DNA of 64,000 bases from Schauerella fraxinea (GCA_030849945.1 JAVDKK010000001.1:1-64000); one strand, 5' to 3'; shown: positions 19,974 through 30,200, counted from the first letter of the stretch. Program-made: numbers and translations. The notes: generated from the sequence alone by a model not told the origin.

Positions 19974-21077
19974 TTACGAGGCTTCGACAGCTTTGCCGTG
20001 ACGCACGAACGTGGTGGCGCACACGGTGGCCGGCACGGCCGTGCCGCGGATATCGACCGTAACGGTGTCGCCGGCCTTCACACCGGCCGGCACGCGTGCG
20101 AACGCGATCGACACGCCCAGCGTAGGCGACATCGTGCCGCTGGTGACTTCACCCGGCCCCTGGGGCGTCTCTACTTTCATGTGGGCGCGCATCACGCCGC
20201 GCGTTTGCAGCTTGAGCCCGACAAAGGCCACGGGCTTGGGGAATTGCTCGATGGCCTGGCGGCCGATGAAGTCACGGTCGGCGTCTTTCAACGACACGGT
20301 CCACGTGAGACCGGCTTCGCCGGGATGAACGAGCTCGTCCATATCCTGACCATATAAGTTCATGCCGGCTTCGAGACGCAACGTGTCGCGCGCGCCCAGA
20401 CCGCAGGGCCGCACACCGAGGGCCGCAAGGTCATTCCAGAGCGTGGCCGCCTGGTCGGCGGGCAACACGATTTCAAAGCCGTCTTCACCGGTGTAGCCGG
20501 TGCGGGCCACCAACGTATCGGCGTCGATGATCGCGGCCGAAAACGGCTTGAGCGCCTCACTGGCGGCCGTCCAATCGGGACGTGCCGCAAACACGCGCGC
20601 ACGCGCTTGCGGGCCTTGCACGGCGATCATGGCCAGATCGCGGCGCGGGGTGATCGTCACATTCGCATTCGTGGCTTGGGCTACGCGCTTCATCCACGCG
20701 ATGTCCTTGTCGGCCGTACCGGCATTGACGACGACGCGCCAGCGATCGGGCGTAAAGAAGTAGACGATCAGGTCGTCGATGACGCCGCCTTGCGGATTGA
20801 GCATGCAGCTGTAGAGCGCGCGGCCCGGCGCCGTCAGCTTGGCCACGTCGTTGGCGATCAGCGTGCGCAAGAAGCGCGTGGCACCGTCGCCCGACACATC
20901 CACGTTGAGCATGTGCGACACATCGAACATGCCGGCGTCAGTGCGCACGGCGTGGTGCTCTTCCATCTGCGAACCATAGGCCACCGGCATATCCCAGCCG
21001 CCGAAATCGACCATGCGGGCGCCGGCCGCGCGATGCGTGTCGGCCAGAGGTGTCGTTTTGAGCGGGGCTGCGGACAT
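19974..21077 (-). CDS. gcvT: Glycine cleavage system T protein (aminomethyltransferase)
   Basis: The 367-residue enzyme releases ammonia from the aminomethyl-lipoyl H protein and forms methylenetetrahydrofolate. It shows the N-terminal RMVDFGGWDMPV, the catalytic-region DVSHMLNVDVSG and the folate-domain segments TGYTGEDGFEIVLP and ARDTLRLEAGMNLYG. The ATG at 21077 was chosen because GGAG lies ten bases upstream. The open frame further upstream overlaps the glycine riboswitch and is not coding. It is the first gene of the operon. Confidence 0.96.
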   Translation of the reverse strand: MSAAPLKTTPLADTHRAAGARMVDFGGWDMPVAYGSQMEEHHAVRTDAGMFDVSHMLNVDVSGDGATRFLRTLIANDVAKLTAPGRALYSCMLNPQGGVIDDLIVYFFTPDRWRVVVNAGTADKDIAWMKRVAQATNANVTITPRRDLAMIAVQGPQARARVFAARPDWTAASEALKPFSAAIIDADTLVARTGYTGEDGFEIVLPADQAATLWNDLAALGVRPCGLGARDTLRLEAGMNLYGQDMDELVHPGEAGLTWTVSLKDADRDFIGRQAIEQFPKPVAFVGLKLQTRGVMRAHMKVETPQGPGEVTSGTMSPTLGVSIAFARVPAGVKAGDTVTVDIRGTAVPATVCATTFVRHGKAVEAS

Positions 21078-21177
21078 CGTCGGGGTACTCCAGGAGCGGC
21101 GTGGCCGTGAGTGGGCGCACGCAGAGGGATTGGTTGGCCGCGAGCGACGCGCATGCGTCACCTCTCGGTTTATCCGC

Positions 21178-21416
21178 CCCTCTGTCCTTTTGCCTGAGAG
21201 TTGCCCTGCCGGCTTGCGATGGCAGGTTTGCACCTTCGGCGTCGCGGTCCGCGGTTTGCCTTGCGGCAAAACGGCGGCCGGATCTCTCCAGAGTGCTGTC
21301 TCACCGCCTGAAGCGACAAAACGGTAAAGCACGACGCGGTAACGGATGCCTGAGCGATTCTGGGCGAATTGCGCCTTCGGCGGCTGCGCCGTCATCCGGC
21401 CAGCGCTCTCCCGCGT
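21178..21416 (-). ncRNA. Tandem glycine riboswitch upstream of gcvT
   Basis: Two glycine-aptamer cores are visible in series on the minus strand. The first (about 21416-21340) shows GGGAGAGC, GCCGCCGAAGGCGCAA and CGCTCAGGC. The second (about 21300-21178) shows CTCTGGAGAG, CGCCGAAGGTGCAA and then CTCTCAGGCAAAAGGACAG, the most conserved part of the family. This matches the classic two-aptamer arrangement that turns on gcv genes when glycine is abundant. About 100 nt separate the second aptamer from the gcvT start and would hold the expression platform; no clear terminator was seen there, so control of translation is possible. Confidence 0.92.
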
Positions 21417-21471
21417 CATACGTGGACAGCCCCGTAAGAATACCGCGAAAGTGCACCCGCTCAAAATGAAA

Positions 21472-21495
21472 AATGGCCGGATTACACCGGCCATT
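21472..21495 (-). terminator. Intrinsic terminator of the superoxide dismutase gene
   Basis: A 9-bp perfect stem AATGGCCGG/CCGGCCATT (21472-21480 with 21487-21495) is followed on the minus strand by a T-rich tract (five, then four T). It lies about 95 bp after the sod stop and before the riboswitch. Confidence 0.8.
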
Positions 21496-21591
21496 GGTCT
21501 TGCGGGTCCCGCCCCGATCGGGGCCGCCCGGCGTTTCGCAGCACGCGCCGCGACACGCCGGACTGTCGTCAGTGGCGACAGGACCGGATCA

Positions 21592-22218
21592 TCACTTCTT
21601 CTTGCCAGCCTTGGCGGCTTCGAAGCGGCGGGCCACTTCTTTCCAGTTCACCACGTTGAAGAACGCGCCGATGTAATCCGGACGGCGGTTTTGATACTTC
21701 AAGTAGTAGGCGTGTTCCCACACGTCCAGACCCAGAATCGGGATGTTGCCCTTTTCCAGCGGGCTGTCTTGGTTGCCCGTGCTTTCCACGACCAGCTTGC
21801 CGGCCGGCGTCACCGAGAGCCAGGCCCAGCCGCTACCGAAGCGCGTGAGGGCAGCTTGCGTGAAGGCTTCCTTGAACTTGTCCAGGCCGCCCACATCGCT
21901 GTCGATGGCTTTGGCCAGATCGCCGTCCGGGGCACCGCCGCCTTCAGGCGACAACACGGTCCAGAACAGGCTGTGGTTGGCGTGACCGCCACCGTTGTTG
22001 CGCACCGGACCTTGCAGGTCGGCGGGCAGCTTCGAGATGCCGGCCACCAGGTCTTCCACATCGGCGGGTGCGTCAACGCCAGCTTTTTCCAGCGCAGCGT
22101 TTACGTTGTTGATATAGGTCTGATGGTGTTTCGTGTAATGAATTTCCATCGTCTGCGCATCGATATGGGGTTCGAGCGCTTTGTAGTCATAGGGCAATTT
22201 CGGCAGTGAATAAGCCAT
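21592..22218 (-). CDS. sodA: Superoxide dismutase, Mn-type of the Fe/Mn family
   Basis: This 208-residue cytoplasmic enzyme dismutates superoxide. Metal ligands are in EIHYTKHHQTY (His27), NNGGGHANHSLFW and LDVWEHAYYLKYQNRRPDY (Asp and His). The GGGHANH segment and the NQDSPL glutamine segment are typical of manganese enzymes rather than iron SodB, so the sodA symbol is an inference from those signatures. A monocistronic arrangement is suggested by the terminator downstream and a 180-bp gap upstream. Confidence 0.88.
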   Translation of the reverse strand: MAYSLPKLPYDYKALEPHIDAQTMEIHYTKHHQTYINNVNAALEKAGVDAPADVEDLVAGISKLPADLQGPVRNNGGGHANHSLFWTVLSPEGGGAPDGDLAKAIDSDVGGLDKFKEAFTQAALTRFGSGWAWLSVTPAGKLVVESTGNQDSPLEKGNIPILGLDVWEHAYYLKYQNRRPDYIGAFFNVVNWKEVARRFEAAKAGKKK

Positions 22219-22329
22219 GTTCCATCTCCTATATATCGTTCAACAAAAAGGTCGCTCTCAAGGGTAAGCGCCGGGGCCCGGTCAAGGCAAGTATCGCCCT
22301 GCTCCACACCCGGACATTCATCTAGACCC

Positions 22330-22360
22330 TCATAAGCAACCGCCTAAAAATCATAAGCAA
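22330..22360 (-). promoter_or_regulatory. Direct repeat upstream of the superoxide dismutase gene
   Basis: The decamer TTGCTTATGA occurs twice on the minus strand (22360-22351 and 22339-22330), 21 bp apart, about 110 bp upstream of the sod start. The spacing suits a dimeric regulator or overlaps with promoter elements. No known box was matched. Confidence 0.3.
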
Positions 22361-22398
22361 AACGCCGCAAGTCGGATGCCCGTGCTTGCGCTTGACAG

Positions 22399-23601
22399 TC
22401 ACAGCGCCCGGCCGCAGGCTGCGCCCGAAGCCCAGGCCCATTGGAAGTTATAGCCGCCCAACCAGCCGGTCACGTCGACCACCTCGCCGATGAAATGCAG
22501 GCCGGGATGCGTACGCGATTGCATCGATCGCTGATCCAGGCCGCGCGTATCCACGCCGCCGCGCATCACCTCGGCCTTTTTGTAGCCGGCCGTGCCCGTT
22601 GGCGTCAGCGACCACCCATGCACATTATCGGCCAGGCGCCGCAGCACCTTGTCCGGCGCGTCGGCCAGCCGCATCGCGGCCATGTCGGGCGCGGGCGCAG
22701 TCGACGGCGTCGCGAGCCACTGTTCGGCCAGGCGTTTGGGCCACAGACCCCCGAGCACCGTGCCCAACTGCTGGCGGCTGCCCGACTTGGCCTCGATCAA
22801 CGCCGCGCCCAAGTCGCCCCCGGGCGCCAGATCGATGCGGATGGGCGTATTGGGTTGCCAGTAGCTCGATATCTGCAGGATCGCCGGCCCCGAGAGGCCA
22901 CGATGCGTGAAGAGCAGGTCTTCGAGAAACGCCCCGCCCGCGCGCTTGTCGCCGGTGGCCACACGCGCCTCCAGCGCCACGCCCGACAAACTGGCAAAGG
23001 GTTTCCAGGCCTCGGGCTCGAATGTGAGCGGAACGAGTGCGGGGCGCGGCTCGATCACCTTGTGGCCGAACTGCCGGGCGAGCTTGAGACCAAAATCGGT
23101 GGCACCCAATTGCGGGATGGCCATGCCGCCGGTCGCGATCACCAGCTTGCGCGCGGCAATGGCGCCCTGATTCGTCTGCAACGCGTAGCCATCGGGCGTG
23201 GCAGCCACGGTGTCTACGCGACAGGGCATCCGCCACTGCACACCACCGGTGCGGCACTCGTCGCGCAGCATGTCGATGATGGCTTCGCTGGAGGTATCGC
23301 AAAACAACTGTCCGCGATGCTTCTCGTGCCAGGCGATGCGATGGCTTTTGATCAGCTGCAGGAAATCCTCCGGCGTGTACGCGCTCAAGGCTGAGCGGCA
23401 AAACGCCGGATTATCCGAGAGAAAATTGGCCGGCAACGTACCCAGATTGGTGAAGTTGCAGCGCCCCCCGCCAGAAATGCGGATCTTTTCGGCGAGCTTT
23501 TCCGCGTGGTCGATGATGACCACGCGCAAGCCCCGCTGACCGGCGACCGCGGCGCACATCATGCCCGCGGCCCCGGCGCCGATGACGACCACGTCGAACA
23601 T
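22399..23601 (-). CDS. BaiN/HI0933-like FAD-dependent oxidoreductase
   Basis: This 400-residue flavoprotein starts with a Rossmann fold MFDVVVIGAGAAGMMCA, followed by the family signature KIRISGGGRCNFTNLG. It ends with GWLGGYNFQWAWASGAACG, which closes the FAD site. The HI0933/YhiN family is widespread, but its physiological reaction is mostly unknown; a homologue (BaiN) acts in bile-acid dehydroxylation. The start overlaps the stop of the upstream decarboxylase by one base, so both are probably translated from one mRNA. Confidence 0.87.
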   Translation of the reverse strand: MFDVVVIGAGAAGMMCAAVAGQRGLRVVIIDHAEKLAEKIRISGGGRCNFTNLGTLPANFLSDNPAFCRSALSAYTPEDFLQLIKSHRIAWHEKHRGQLFCDTSSEAIIDMLRDECRTGGVQWRMPCRVDTVAATPDGYALQTNQGAIAARKLVIATGGMAIPQLGATDFGLKLARQFGHKVIEPRPALVPLTFEPEAWKPFASLSGVALEARVATGDKRAGGAFLEDLLFTHRGLSGPAILQISSYWQPNTPIRIDLAPGGDLGAALIEAKSGSRQQLGTVLGGLWPKRLAEQWLATPSTAPAPDMAAMRLADAPDKVLRRLADNVHGWSLTPTGTAGYKKAEVMRGGVDTRGLDQRSMQSRTHPGLHFIGEVVDVTGWLGGYNFQWAWASGAACGRAL

Positions 23602-25862
23602 CAGTCTTCGATCAAGCAGTCCACGTAGTAGCGCGTGCGGCCGTCAGGCATCACTTCGGCCGCGAGGCCGTGCACATACGTTTCGAAACTCGGGAAGCGT
23701 TCGTTGAATTCGCGTGCGAATTGCAGGTACTGGACGATGGTGCGGTTAAACCGCTCGCCCGGCACCAGCAAAGGAATGCCCGGCGGATAAGGCGTGAGCA
23801 GCACGCCGGTCACGCGGCCTTCGAGCTGATCGATTTCGACGCGTTCGACTTCGCGGTGCGCCATGCGGGCAAAAGCATCGGAAGGCTTGAGCGCCGGCAC
23901 CATATCGCTCAGGTACATCTCGGTCGTCAAACGCGCCACGTCGCGAGCGCGATACGCCTCGTGAATCTGCTGGCACAAATCGCGCAAACCGACGCGCTCG
24001 TAGCGGCGGTTCTCGCGGCAGAAGTCCGGCAGGATGCGCCACAACGGCTGGTTGCGGTCGTAGTCGTCCTTGAACTGCTGCAAGGCGGTAAGCAATGTAT
24101 TCCAGCGGCCCTTCGTGATGCCGATCGTGAACAGGATGAAGAACGAGTACAGACCCGTCTTCTCGATCACGATGCCGTGCTCGGCCAGGTACTTCGACAC
24201 CAGCGCGGCGGGCACACCCGTCTCACCGAAAGCGCCGGAGATATCCAGGCCCGGCGTGATGATGGTGGCCTTGATCGGATCCAGCATGTTGAAGCCTTCG
24301 GCCAGATCGCCGAAGCCGTGCCAATGATCGTTCGCTTCGAGCAGCCACTCGTCGCGGTTGCCGATGCCATCCACGGGCAAGCGATTCGGGCCCCACACGC
24401 GGAACCACCAATCGTTCTTGCCGTAGTCCGACTCCACCTTGCGCATGGCGCGGCGGAAATCCATGGCTTCCTTGATGCTTTCCTCGACCAGCGCGGTGCC
24501 GCCCGGCGGCTCCATCATCGCGGCCGCCACGTCGCACGAAGCGATGATGGCGTACTGCGGCGAGGTCGACGTATGCATCAGATACGCTTCGTTGAAAATA
24601 TTGCGATCGAGCTTGCGGTTCTCGGACTCCTGCACAATGATCTGCGAAGCCTGCGAGATGCCGGCCAACAGCTTGTGCGTGGAGTGGGTCGCAAACACCA
24701 TCGCATCGGGGCTGCGTGGCCGATCGACCCCGATCGCGTGCATGTCTTTGTAGAACGTGTGAAACGCGGCGTGCGGCAACCACGCTTCATCGAAGTGCAA
24801 GGTGTCGACATAGCTGCCGAGCTTTTCCTTGATCATTTCGACGTTGTAGATCACGCCGTCGTACGTGCTTTGCGTCAGCGTCAAAATCCGCGGCTGCTTG
24901 TTCGTCACTTTGCGTGCGAACGGATTGGCCTCGATCTTTTTGCGAATGTTCTCGGGTTCGAATTCGGCGAGCGGAATCGGACCGATGATGCCCAGGTGAT
25001 TGCGTGTCGGGCGCAGGAACACCGGGATTGCGCCCGTCATGGTGATGGCGTGCAGGATCGACTTGTGGCAGTTACGGTCGACCAGCACGATATCGTCGGC
25101 GGCCACGTTGGCGTGCCAGACGACCTTGTTCGAGGTGGACGTGCCGTTGGTCACGAAGTAGCAATGATCGGCGTTGAAAATCCGCGCGGCATTGAGTTCG
25201 GATTCGGCGATCGGACCGGTGTGATCCAGCAATTGGCCCAGTTCATCCACGGCGTTGCACACGTCGGCGCGCAACATGTTTTCACCAAAAAACTGGTGAA
25301 ACATCTGACCCACAGGGCTCTTCAGAAACGCCACGCCACCCGAGTGACCCGGGCAATGCCACGAGTACGAACCGTCCTGGGCGTATTTCACCAGCTCACG
25401 GAAGAACGGCGGCGGCAATTGATCGACGTAGCTGCGGGCTTCGCGAATGATGTGACGCGCCACGAACTCGGGCGTGTCTTCGAACATATGAATGAACCCG
25501 TGCAACTCGCGCAGGATATCGTTCGGGATATGTTGTGACGTCCGGGTTTCGCCGTAGAGATAGATCGGAATTTCTTCGTTGCGAAAGCGCAGCTCGCCGA
25601 TGAACGAGCGCAGCTTCTTGATGGCGCTGGCCACATCTTCGGGCGAATCGGCATCGAACTCTTCATCGTCGATCGACAGGATGAACGCGCTCGCGCGGCT
25701 TTGCTGCTGGGCGAAGGAACTCATATCGCCGTAGCTCGTCACCCCCACCACTTCGATCCCCTCGGCTTCGATCGCGGAAGCCAGCGCGCGAACGCCCAAA
25801 CCCGAGGCGTTCTCGGATCTGTAGTCTTCGTCGATGATGATGATGGGGAAGCGGAATTTCAT
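23601..25862 (-). CDS. Arginine/lysine/ornithine decarboxylase (fold III, biodegradative type)
   Basis: The 753-residue PLP enzyme has the three-part layout of AdiA/LdcC/SpeF-type decarboxylases. There is an N-terminal wing (FPIIIIDEDYRSENA), a catalytic core with the PLP lysine near residue 397 in VFATHSTHKLLAGISQASQ, and a C-terminal domain ending in GRTRYYVDCLIED. CPGHSGGVAFLKSPVG and DHTGPIAESE are typical. Length is close to the 756-residue AdiA, but substrate cannot be fixed from motifs alone. The ATG at 25862 has CAGGAG about eight bases upstream. Possible roles are polyamine synthesis or acid resistance. No antiporter gene is adjacent. Confidence 0.9.
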   Translation of the reverse strand: MKFRFPIIIIDEDYRSENASGLGVRALASAIEAEGIEVVGVTSYGDMSSFAQQQSRASAFILSIDDEEFDADSPEDVASAIKKLRSFIGELRFRNEEIPIYLYGETRTSQHIPNDILRELHGFIHMFEDTPEFVARHIIREARSYVDQLPPPFFRELVKYAQDGSYSWHCPGHSGGVAFLKSPVGQMFHQFFGENMLRADVCNAVDELGQLLDHTGPIAESELNAARIFNADHCYFVTNGTSTSNKVVWHANVAADDIVLVDRNCHKSILHAITMTGAIPVFLRPTRNHLGIIGPIPLAEFEPENIRKKIEANPFARKVTNKQPRILTLTQSTYDGVIYNVEMIKEKLGSYVDTLHFDEAWLPHAAFHTFYKDMHAIGVDRPRSPDAMVFATHSTHKLLAGISQASQIIVQESENRKLDRNIFNEAYLMHTSTSPQYAIIASCDVAAAMMEPPGGTALVEESIKEAMDFRRAMRKVESDYGKNDWWFRVWGPNRLPVDGIGNRDEWLLEANDHWHGFGDLAEGFNMLDPIKATIITPGLDISGAFGETGVPAALVSKYLAEHGIVIEKTGLYSFFILFTIGITKGRWNTLLTALQQFKDDYDRNQPLWRILPDFCRENRRYERVGLRDLCQQIHEAYRARDVARLTTEMYLSDMVPALKPSDAFARMAHREVERVEIDQLEGRVTGVLLTPYPPGIPLLVPGERFNRTIVQYLQFAREFNERFPSFETYVHGLAAEVMPDGRTRYYVDCLIED

Positions 25863-26010
25863 GCGGGCGCTCCTGAGATAGGCCAAAACGGACGCGAGTG
25901 TACAGCGCGATCGTGTCCGTGCGCTGACAATGAACACGCAAAAGGCGTGCGGCAAAAACGAGAGCCCGCCGGAGAGCGGGCCAAATGCAGAGTAAGGGCG
26001 AAATGGGGCA

Positions 26011-26466
26011 CTAACGAATCACTTCGGACGCGCGTGCAGCGACGCCGGCCGCGAAGCGTTGGTAAAACTCGGGCAGCGAGTCGCCCCGGTCGGTACCGCG
26101 CGCGGCCTTCTCGACTTTCGAAATGGCGCACAGGCACACATCGAAGTCGGGTTCGCCGGTAACGAGCACCACGGGATCGTCGTCGTCGCACACCTCATAC
26201 AGGCCGCCGTGTGCGCGACGCGCCACTTCGTACACATAAGAGGCGGCGCCCAGCGACTGCAGGCTGGACAGCTCGAGCTTGCCCAGGGCTGCCTGCCCCA
26301 GCAACATATCGACCGCGCGCAGGCTGGCCGCGCCGTAATCGAGTACGAGATCGTCGCGCGCGAAGTCGGCCACGAAACCGTCGGCCGCCGCCTGCACGTT
26401 CGCCACAAATTCATCCTGAATCTGTTGCGTGTCGTCTTGGGAATCACGCTTGAGAAATTCAAACAT
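26011..26466 (-). CDS. Conserved-looking acidic protein of unknown function
   Basis: This 151-residue soluble protein has no family I recognise. It is rich in Asp and Glu, begins MFEFLKRDSQDDTQQIQ, and contains a long helical stretch DDLVLDYGAASLRAVDMLLG and a cluster CDDDDPVVLVTGEPDFDVCLCAIS with three cysteines. There is no signal peptide or membrane segment. TAGGAGAT precedes the ATG, which supports real translation. It lies about 100 bp after dcd on the same strand and 150 bp before the decarboxylase. Confidence 0.7.
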   Translation of the reverse strand: MFEFLKRDSQDDTQQIQDEFVANVQAAADGFVADFARDDLVLDYGAASLRAVDMLLGQAALGKLELSSLQSLGAASYVYEVARRAHGGLYEVCDDDDPVVLVTGEPDFDVCLCAISKVEKAARGTDRGDSLPEFYQRFAAGVAARASEVIR

Positions 26467-26568
26467 CGCTTATCTCCTACGATCGGTCCTGTATAGGCAT
26501 ACAGTCGATTATAGAAACGCCGAGGCGAATGGCATCGGCAGGAGTGCAGCGGTTTGCATCCGAATGCT

Positions 26569-27135
26569 TCAGGTGCGCGGCAACGTGACGCCACGCTGCC
26601 CCTGATATTTGCCGCCACGGTCCTTGTACGACGTCTCGCACACCTCGTCGCTTTCGAAAAACAGCATCTGCGCGCAGCCTTCGCCGGCGTAGATCTTGGC
26701 GGGCAACGGCGTGCTGTTCGAAAATTCCAGGGTGACGTGGCCTTCCCACTCGGGTTCGAGCGGCGTGACGTTGACGATGATGCCGCAGCGTGCGTAGGTG
26801 CTCTTGCCCAGGCAGACGGTCAGGACGCTACGCGGGATGCGGAAATACTCGACCGTGTGCGCCAGCGCGAACGAGTTCGGCGGAATGATGCAGACATCGC
26901 CCTTGAAGTCGACGAACGACTTCTCGTCGAACCGCTTGGGATCGACGATGGTGGAGTTGATGTTGGTGAAGATCTTGAATTCGTTGGAGCACCGCACGTC
27001 GTAGCCGTAGCTGCTCGTGCCGTAACTCACAATGCGCTCGCCCTGAGCGTTGGTACGCACCTGACCAGGTTCGAAAGGCTCGATCATGCCGCCTTCGGCA
27101 GCACGACGAATCCAGCGGTCGCTTTTAATGCTCAT
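26569..27135 (-). CDS. dcd: dCTP deaminase
   Basis: This 188-residue enzyme deaminates dCTP to dUTP, feeding dUMP for ThyA. Family signatures are the N-terminal MSIKSDRWIRRAAEGGMIEPF, YGTSSYGYDVRC, the active-site SVLTVCLGKSTYARCGI with its catalytic-region Arg, and VTPLEPEWEGHVTLEFSN. It follows tamB/tamA/apbC on the minus strand, a neighbourhood (apbC, dcd, metG) common in betaproteobacteria. Confidence 0.95.
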   Translation of the reverse strand: MSIKSDRWIRRAAEGGMIEPFEPGQVRTNAQGERIVSYGTSSYGYDVRCSNEFKIFTNINSTIVDPKRFDEKSFVDFKGDVCIIPPNSFALAHTVEYFRIPRSVLTVCLGKSTYARCGIIVNVTPLEPEWEGHVTLEFSNSTPLPAKIYAGEGCAQMLFFESDEVCETSYKDRGGKYQGQRGVTLPRT

Positions 27136-27213
27136 GAGGTAACCCGTTTCTTAGTTGACGCATATTTTAACGATGCTGGGCCGATCGTTGGCGGCGGTGC
27201 GGTCCGCGCGCGC

Positions 27214-30200
27214 TCATTCATTGAAAAAAGTGCGATAAATCAGCGACAGCCCATTGACCGAGCCGCCCTTCAGATCGACCGACAGGCGGCGCGACAACGC
27301 ATAGCTGGCGCGGCCCACGGTTTCGGAGCCGGCCATCGCCTGCTCCACGCTCAGGGTAATCCCATTGGCGAATTTTTTGCTCGCCACCAGGAATTGCGTG
27401 GCCAGATCGCTATCGCTGTCGCGGTTGACGTTGCCGGCCACGGTGCGATCGGGCAGCAAACTGCCCGAACTGCCGATCGCGCCGGATCGTACGCTCACGT
27501 CGTCCAGCCCGAATCGCCGATAGAACGGTTCGCCGCCGCCCAGGAGCGCCGTCCCCACCGACAGGAGCAAGGCCGTATCGGCGCCGCTTTCATCGGGGCC
27601 GCGGCCCAGAATCAGCCACGACAACTTCTCGACATCGTCCACATCGGGATAGGACACCAGGTCGATGCGCGGCCGCTGCGCCGTGCCGACCACCCGCACG
27701 CCCGCCTCGACTTGCTCGCCGGTGCGCAGCGCCTCGATATCCAGAATCGGGTTATCCAACGCCCCCTGGAAGGTCAGCGTGCCGCGCCGCAGTTGCAGCT
27801 TCTGCCCATAGGCCTCGATCCGCCCGCCCCGTGTGCGCAGCGCGCCCACGCCCGACAGACGGCCGTCATCCATCACGATCTGGATATTGCCGATCAAGCC
27901 CGCGTCCAACCCCATGCCGGTGATGTAGAAGCGCGGCCCCATGTCGAACTTGAGGTTCATGCTCATCTGCATCGGCGTGCCGCCGGCAGAAGCGGTGGTC
28001 TGCGTGCCGGGCCGCACCACACGCACATCGTCGTCCAGCGACGGCACGCTTTGCAGGATTTCCAGGCTCACCCATCCGGCATCCGCCGTGAGGTCGCCGG
28101 TGATCGTGACCCGCGGCAAGGCGGCATCGATATTGAGCACGCCCGAGATCATGGCGTAGCGGTCGCTACGCTGCAGGGCCGGAAAGCGATGAACGTCCAC
28201 GCGCACATTGCCCACCGACTCCACCAAATTCCACCGGCCCTTCGCCTCGATATAGCCGCCCTTGGCGCCTTCGTTCTCGGTAATCCAGGTGCGCGTGCGC
28301 CATTCGTCCGGCATCACCCGCAACGACGCGGGAAACCGCAAGCTGTCCAGGATGACGGTATTGTCTTCAAGCCGCGCCGAGAGCGTGCCGTCGAAAAGGC
28401 GCACGCCATCGTCGATACGGATCACGCGCAGCTTGCTGCCGCGGATCGTGCCGGTGGTGCGCCACGGGCCGGCCAACGTGCCTTGCGTATCGATACTGGC
28501 GGTGACGGCGCCGCCCAACTCGATCGAGTCGCCGGTAAAGAGGCTCACCCAGGCCAGATCGGCGATGTTGGCATCCAGCTTGGCGCGCAGCGGCTGCTTT
28601 TCATCCAACGCCAGGCCGTTGAGCATGGCGCTGGCATTGCCTTTCACCGTGCCCATTTTGGCCGTGGCCAGGTTGATCGTGGCATCCACACGGCTGCCCG
28701 CGCCGCTGGTGGGCTTGGCCACGAGATCCACGTCGAGGGCTTGCAGATTGAGCGGAATCGGCGGGTCGCCCGGAATCATCACATCGCCATTGCGACGCGC
28801 AATGCGCGCCTTGCCCGACAGTGCGTTGGCAAATTTCAGATCCCACGACGCATCCAGCCCAATGCTGCGTGCCGCATCGCTGGGCCGCGCGTTCACCCGA
28901 CCCCGCTCGCGCGCCGCCTGCTGCGCGGCATCCGGATCGACCGCGCGCATGATGCTTTCCACCAACGCGGGCGACACGATCGCGTTATCGATGCGGCCCG
29001 CCGTCTCCCAACGGCCCGCGCCGCCGCGCGAACCGGCGTGTGCCAGGGTCATGCGCTGCTTGTTGGGAAAGCCGATGCCCACTTCCGCCGCACCCACCTG
29101 CCACTGCCATTGCGGCGCTTGTGCGTCCGGCAGGAAGGCCACCTCGATCTGGCGCGCGATGCCGAGATCGAATCCCGCATGCGATGCCGTGAGTTTCGAC
29201 AACTGGCCGCGCCAGCCTACCAAGGCGGCTTGCGCATCCGTGCCGGCGCCCTTGCCCCAGCCCCCGCTGAATGCCAGCGCCGCATCGGCGCGCGCGCGGC
29301 CCAAGGCGTTTTCACGCACGTTGGCCGGCGTGTAGCGCGCGGTCAATTCGCCTTGATGCGCCGCGATCGTGCCGGCAAGCTTGGCTTTCAAATCGGCACC
29401 GCCCGGCAGATCGGGCCAGAACGCGTCGAGCCGGGGCGCCGTCGCCGCCAGCGTAATCGCACTTTCGGTGGCGCCCAGACTGCCCTGCGCCTGCACCTTG
29501 TTGGGCCCAAGCTTCAAATCGATGTCGACGTTATCGATGCGGAAACCCGCCAACGCTTCGGCTTCTGCGCTCTGCGCCTGCCCGGCCGCCGCAGGGGCGG
29601 CGAGCGCGTCGGTAGCCACGCGCGCAGCCACTTTGCCGGCCAACGGCTGCTTGTTCCAGCGGCTGCCCTCGGCCACGGTGAGGTCGACCTGGGCTTGCTG
29701 CAACGTCGATTGATCGCGCAGTTCGGCTGAAAACGCCAGGTCAGTCGTCAACAGCGCCTGCGGCATCGCGCCGCCCGCCAGGCGCGCCACATCGAGACGA
29801 CGGGTCGCGACCGTACCCTTGAGCACGTCGCGCACGAAGCCTTCCATTTGTTCGGTGGTCCAGTCGACCTGCGCCGTAAGACCGGAGCCATCGGCCAAGG
29901 TGACGGCGGCGTCAGCGCGGCGCAACGGAAACAACCCGCGCGGCGTCAGGTCGGCGTTTGCAGCCAATGTGAGGCCCGATCCCTCGCCATCCAGCTTGAC
30001 GGTCAAGGCGTCGAGCGAGCCGTTTGCGTGAACGGTGACGACTGCAGGGCAGGACGCGCCCGTTGCAGCCGTCGCGGAAGGTGCCCCATCGCTGCCAGCC
30101 GCCTGGCCTGGAACCTGAGCGATAGGCTGCGCGATCAGCGCCGCGTCGTATATCGCTGCCGTGGCGGTCATTGCGCGATACCGGTCGCGAGGCGACTGCG

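Noticed and set aside
21078..21494. Amino-terminal extension of gcvT of about 139 codons
   Set aside because: It overlaps the tandem glycine riboswitch; the family start with a proper ribosome-binding site is at 21077.
26554..29730. Very long open frame (over 1000 codons) on the plus strand opposite tamB
   Set aside because: Its translation is Arg/His/Gly/Gln-rich filler of the kind produced opposite high-GC genes. The minus strand carries clear TamB and Dcd motifs.
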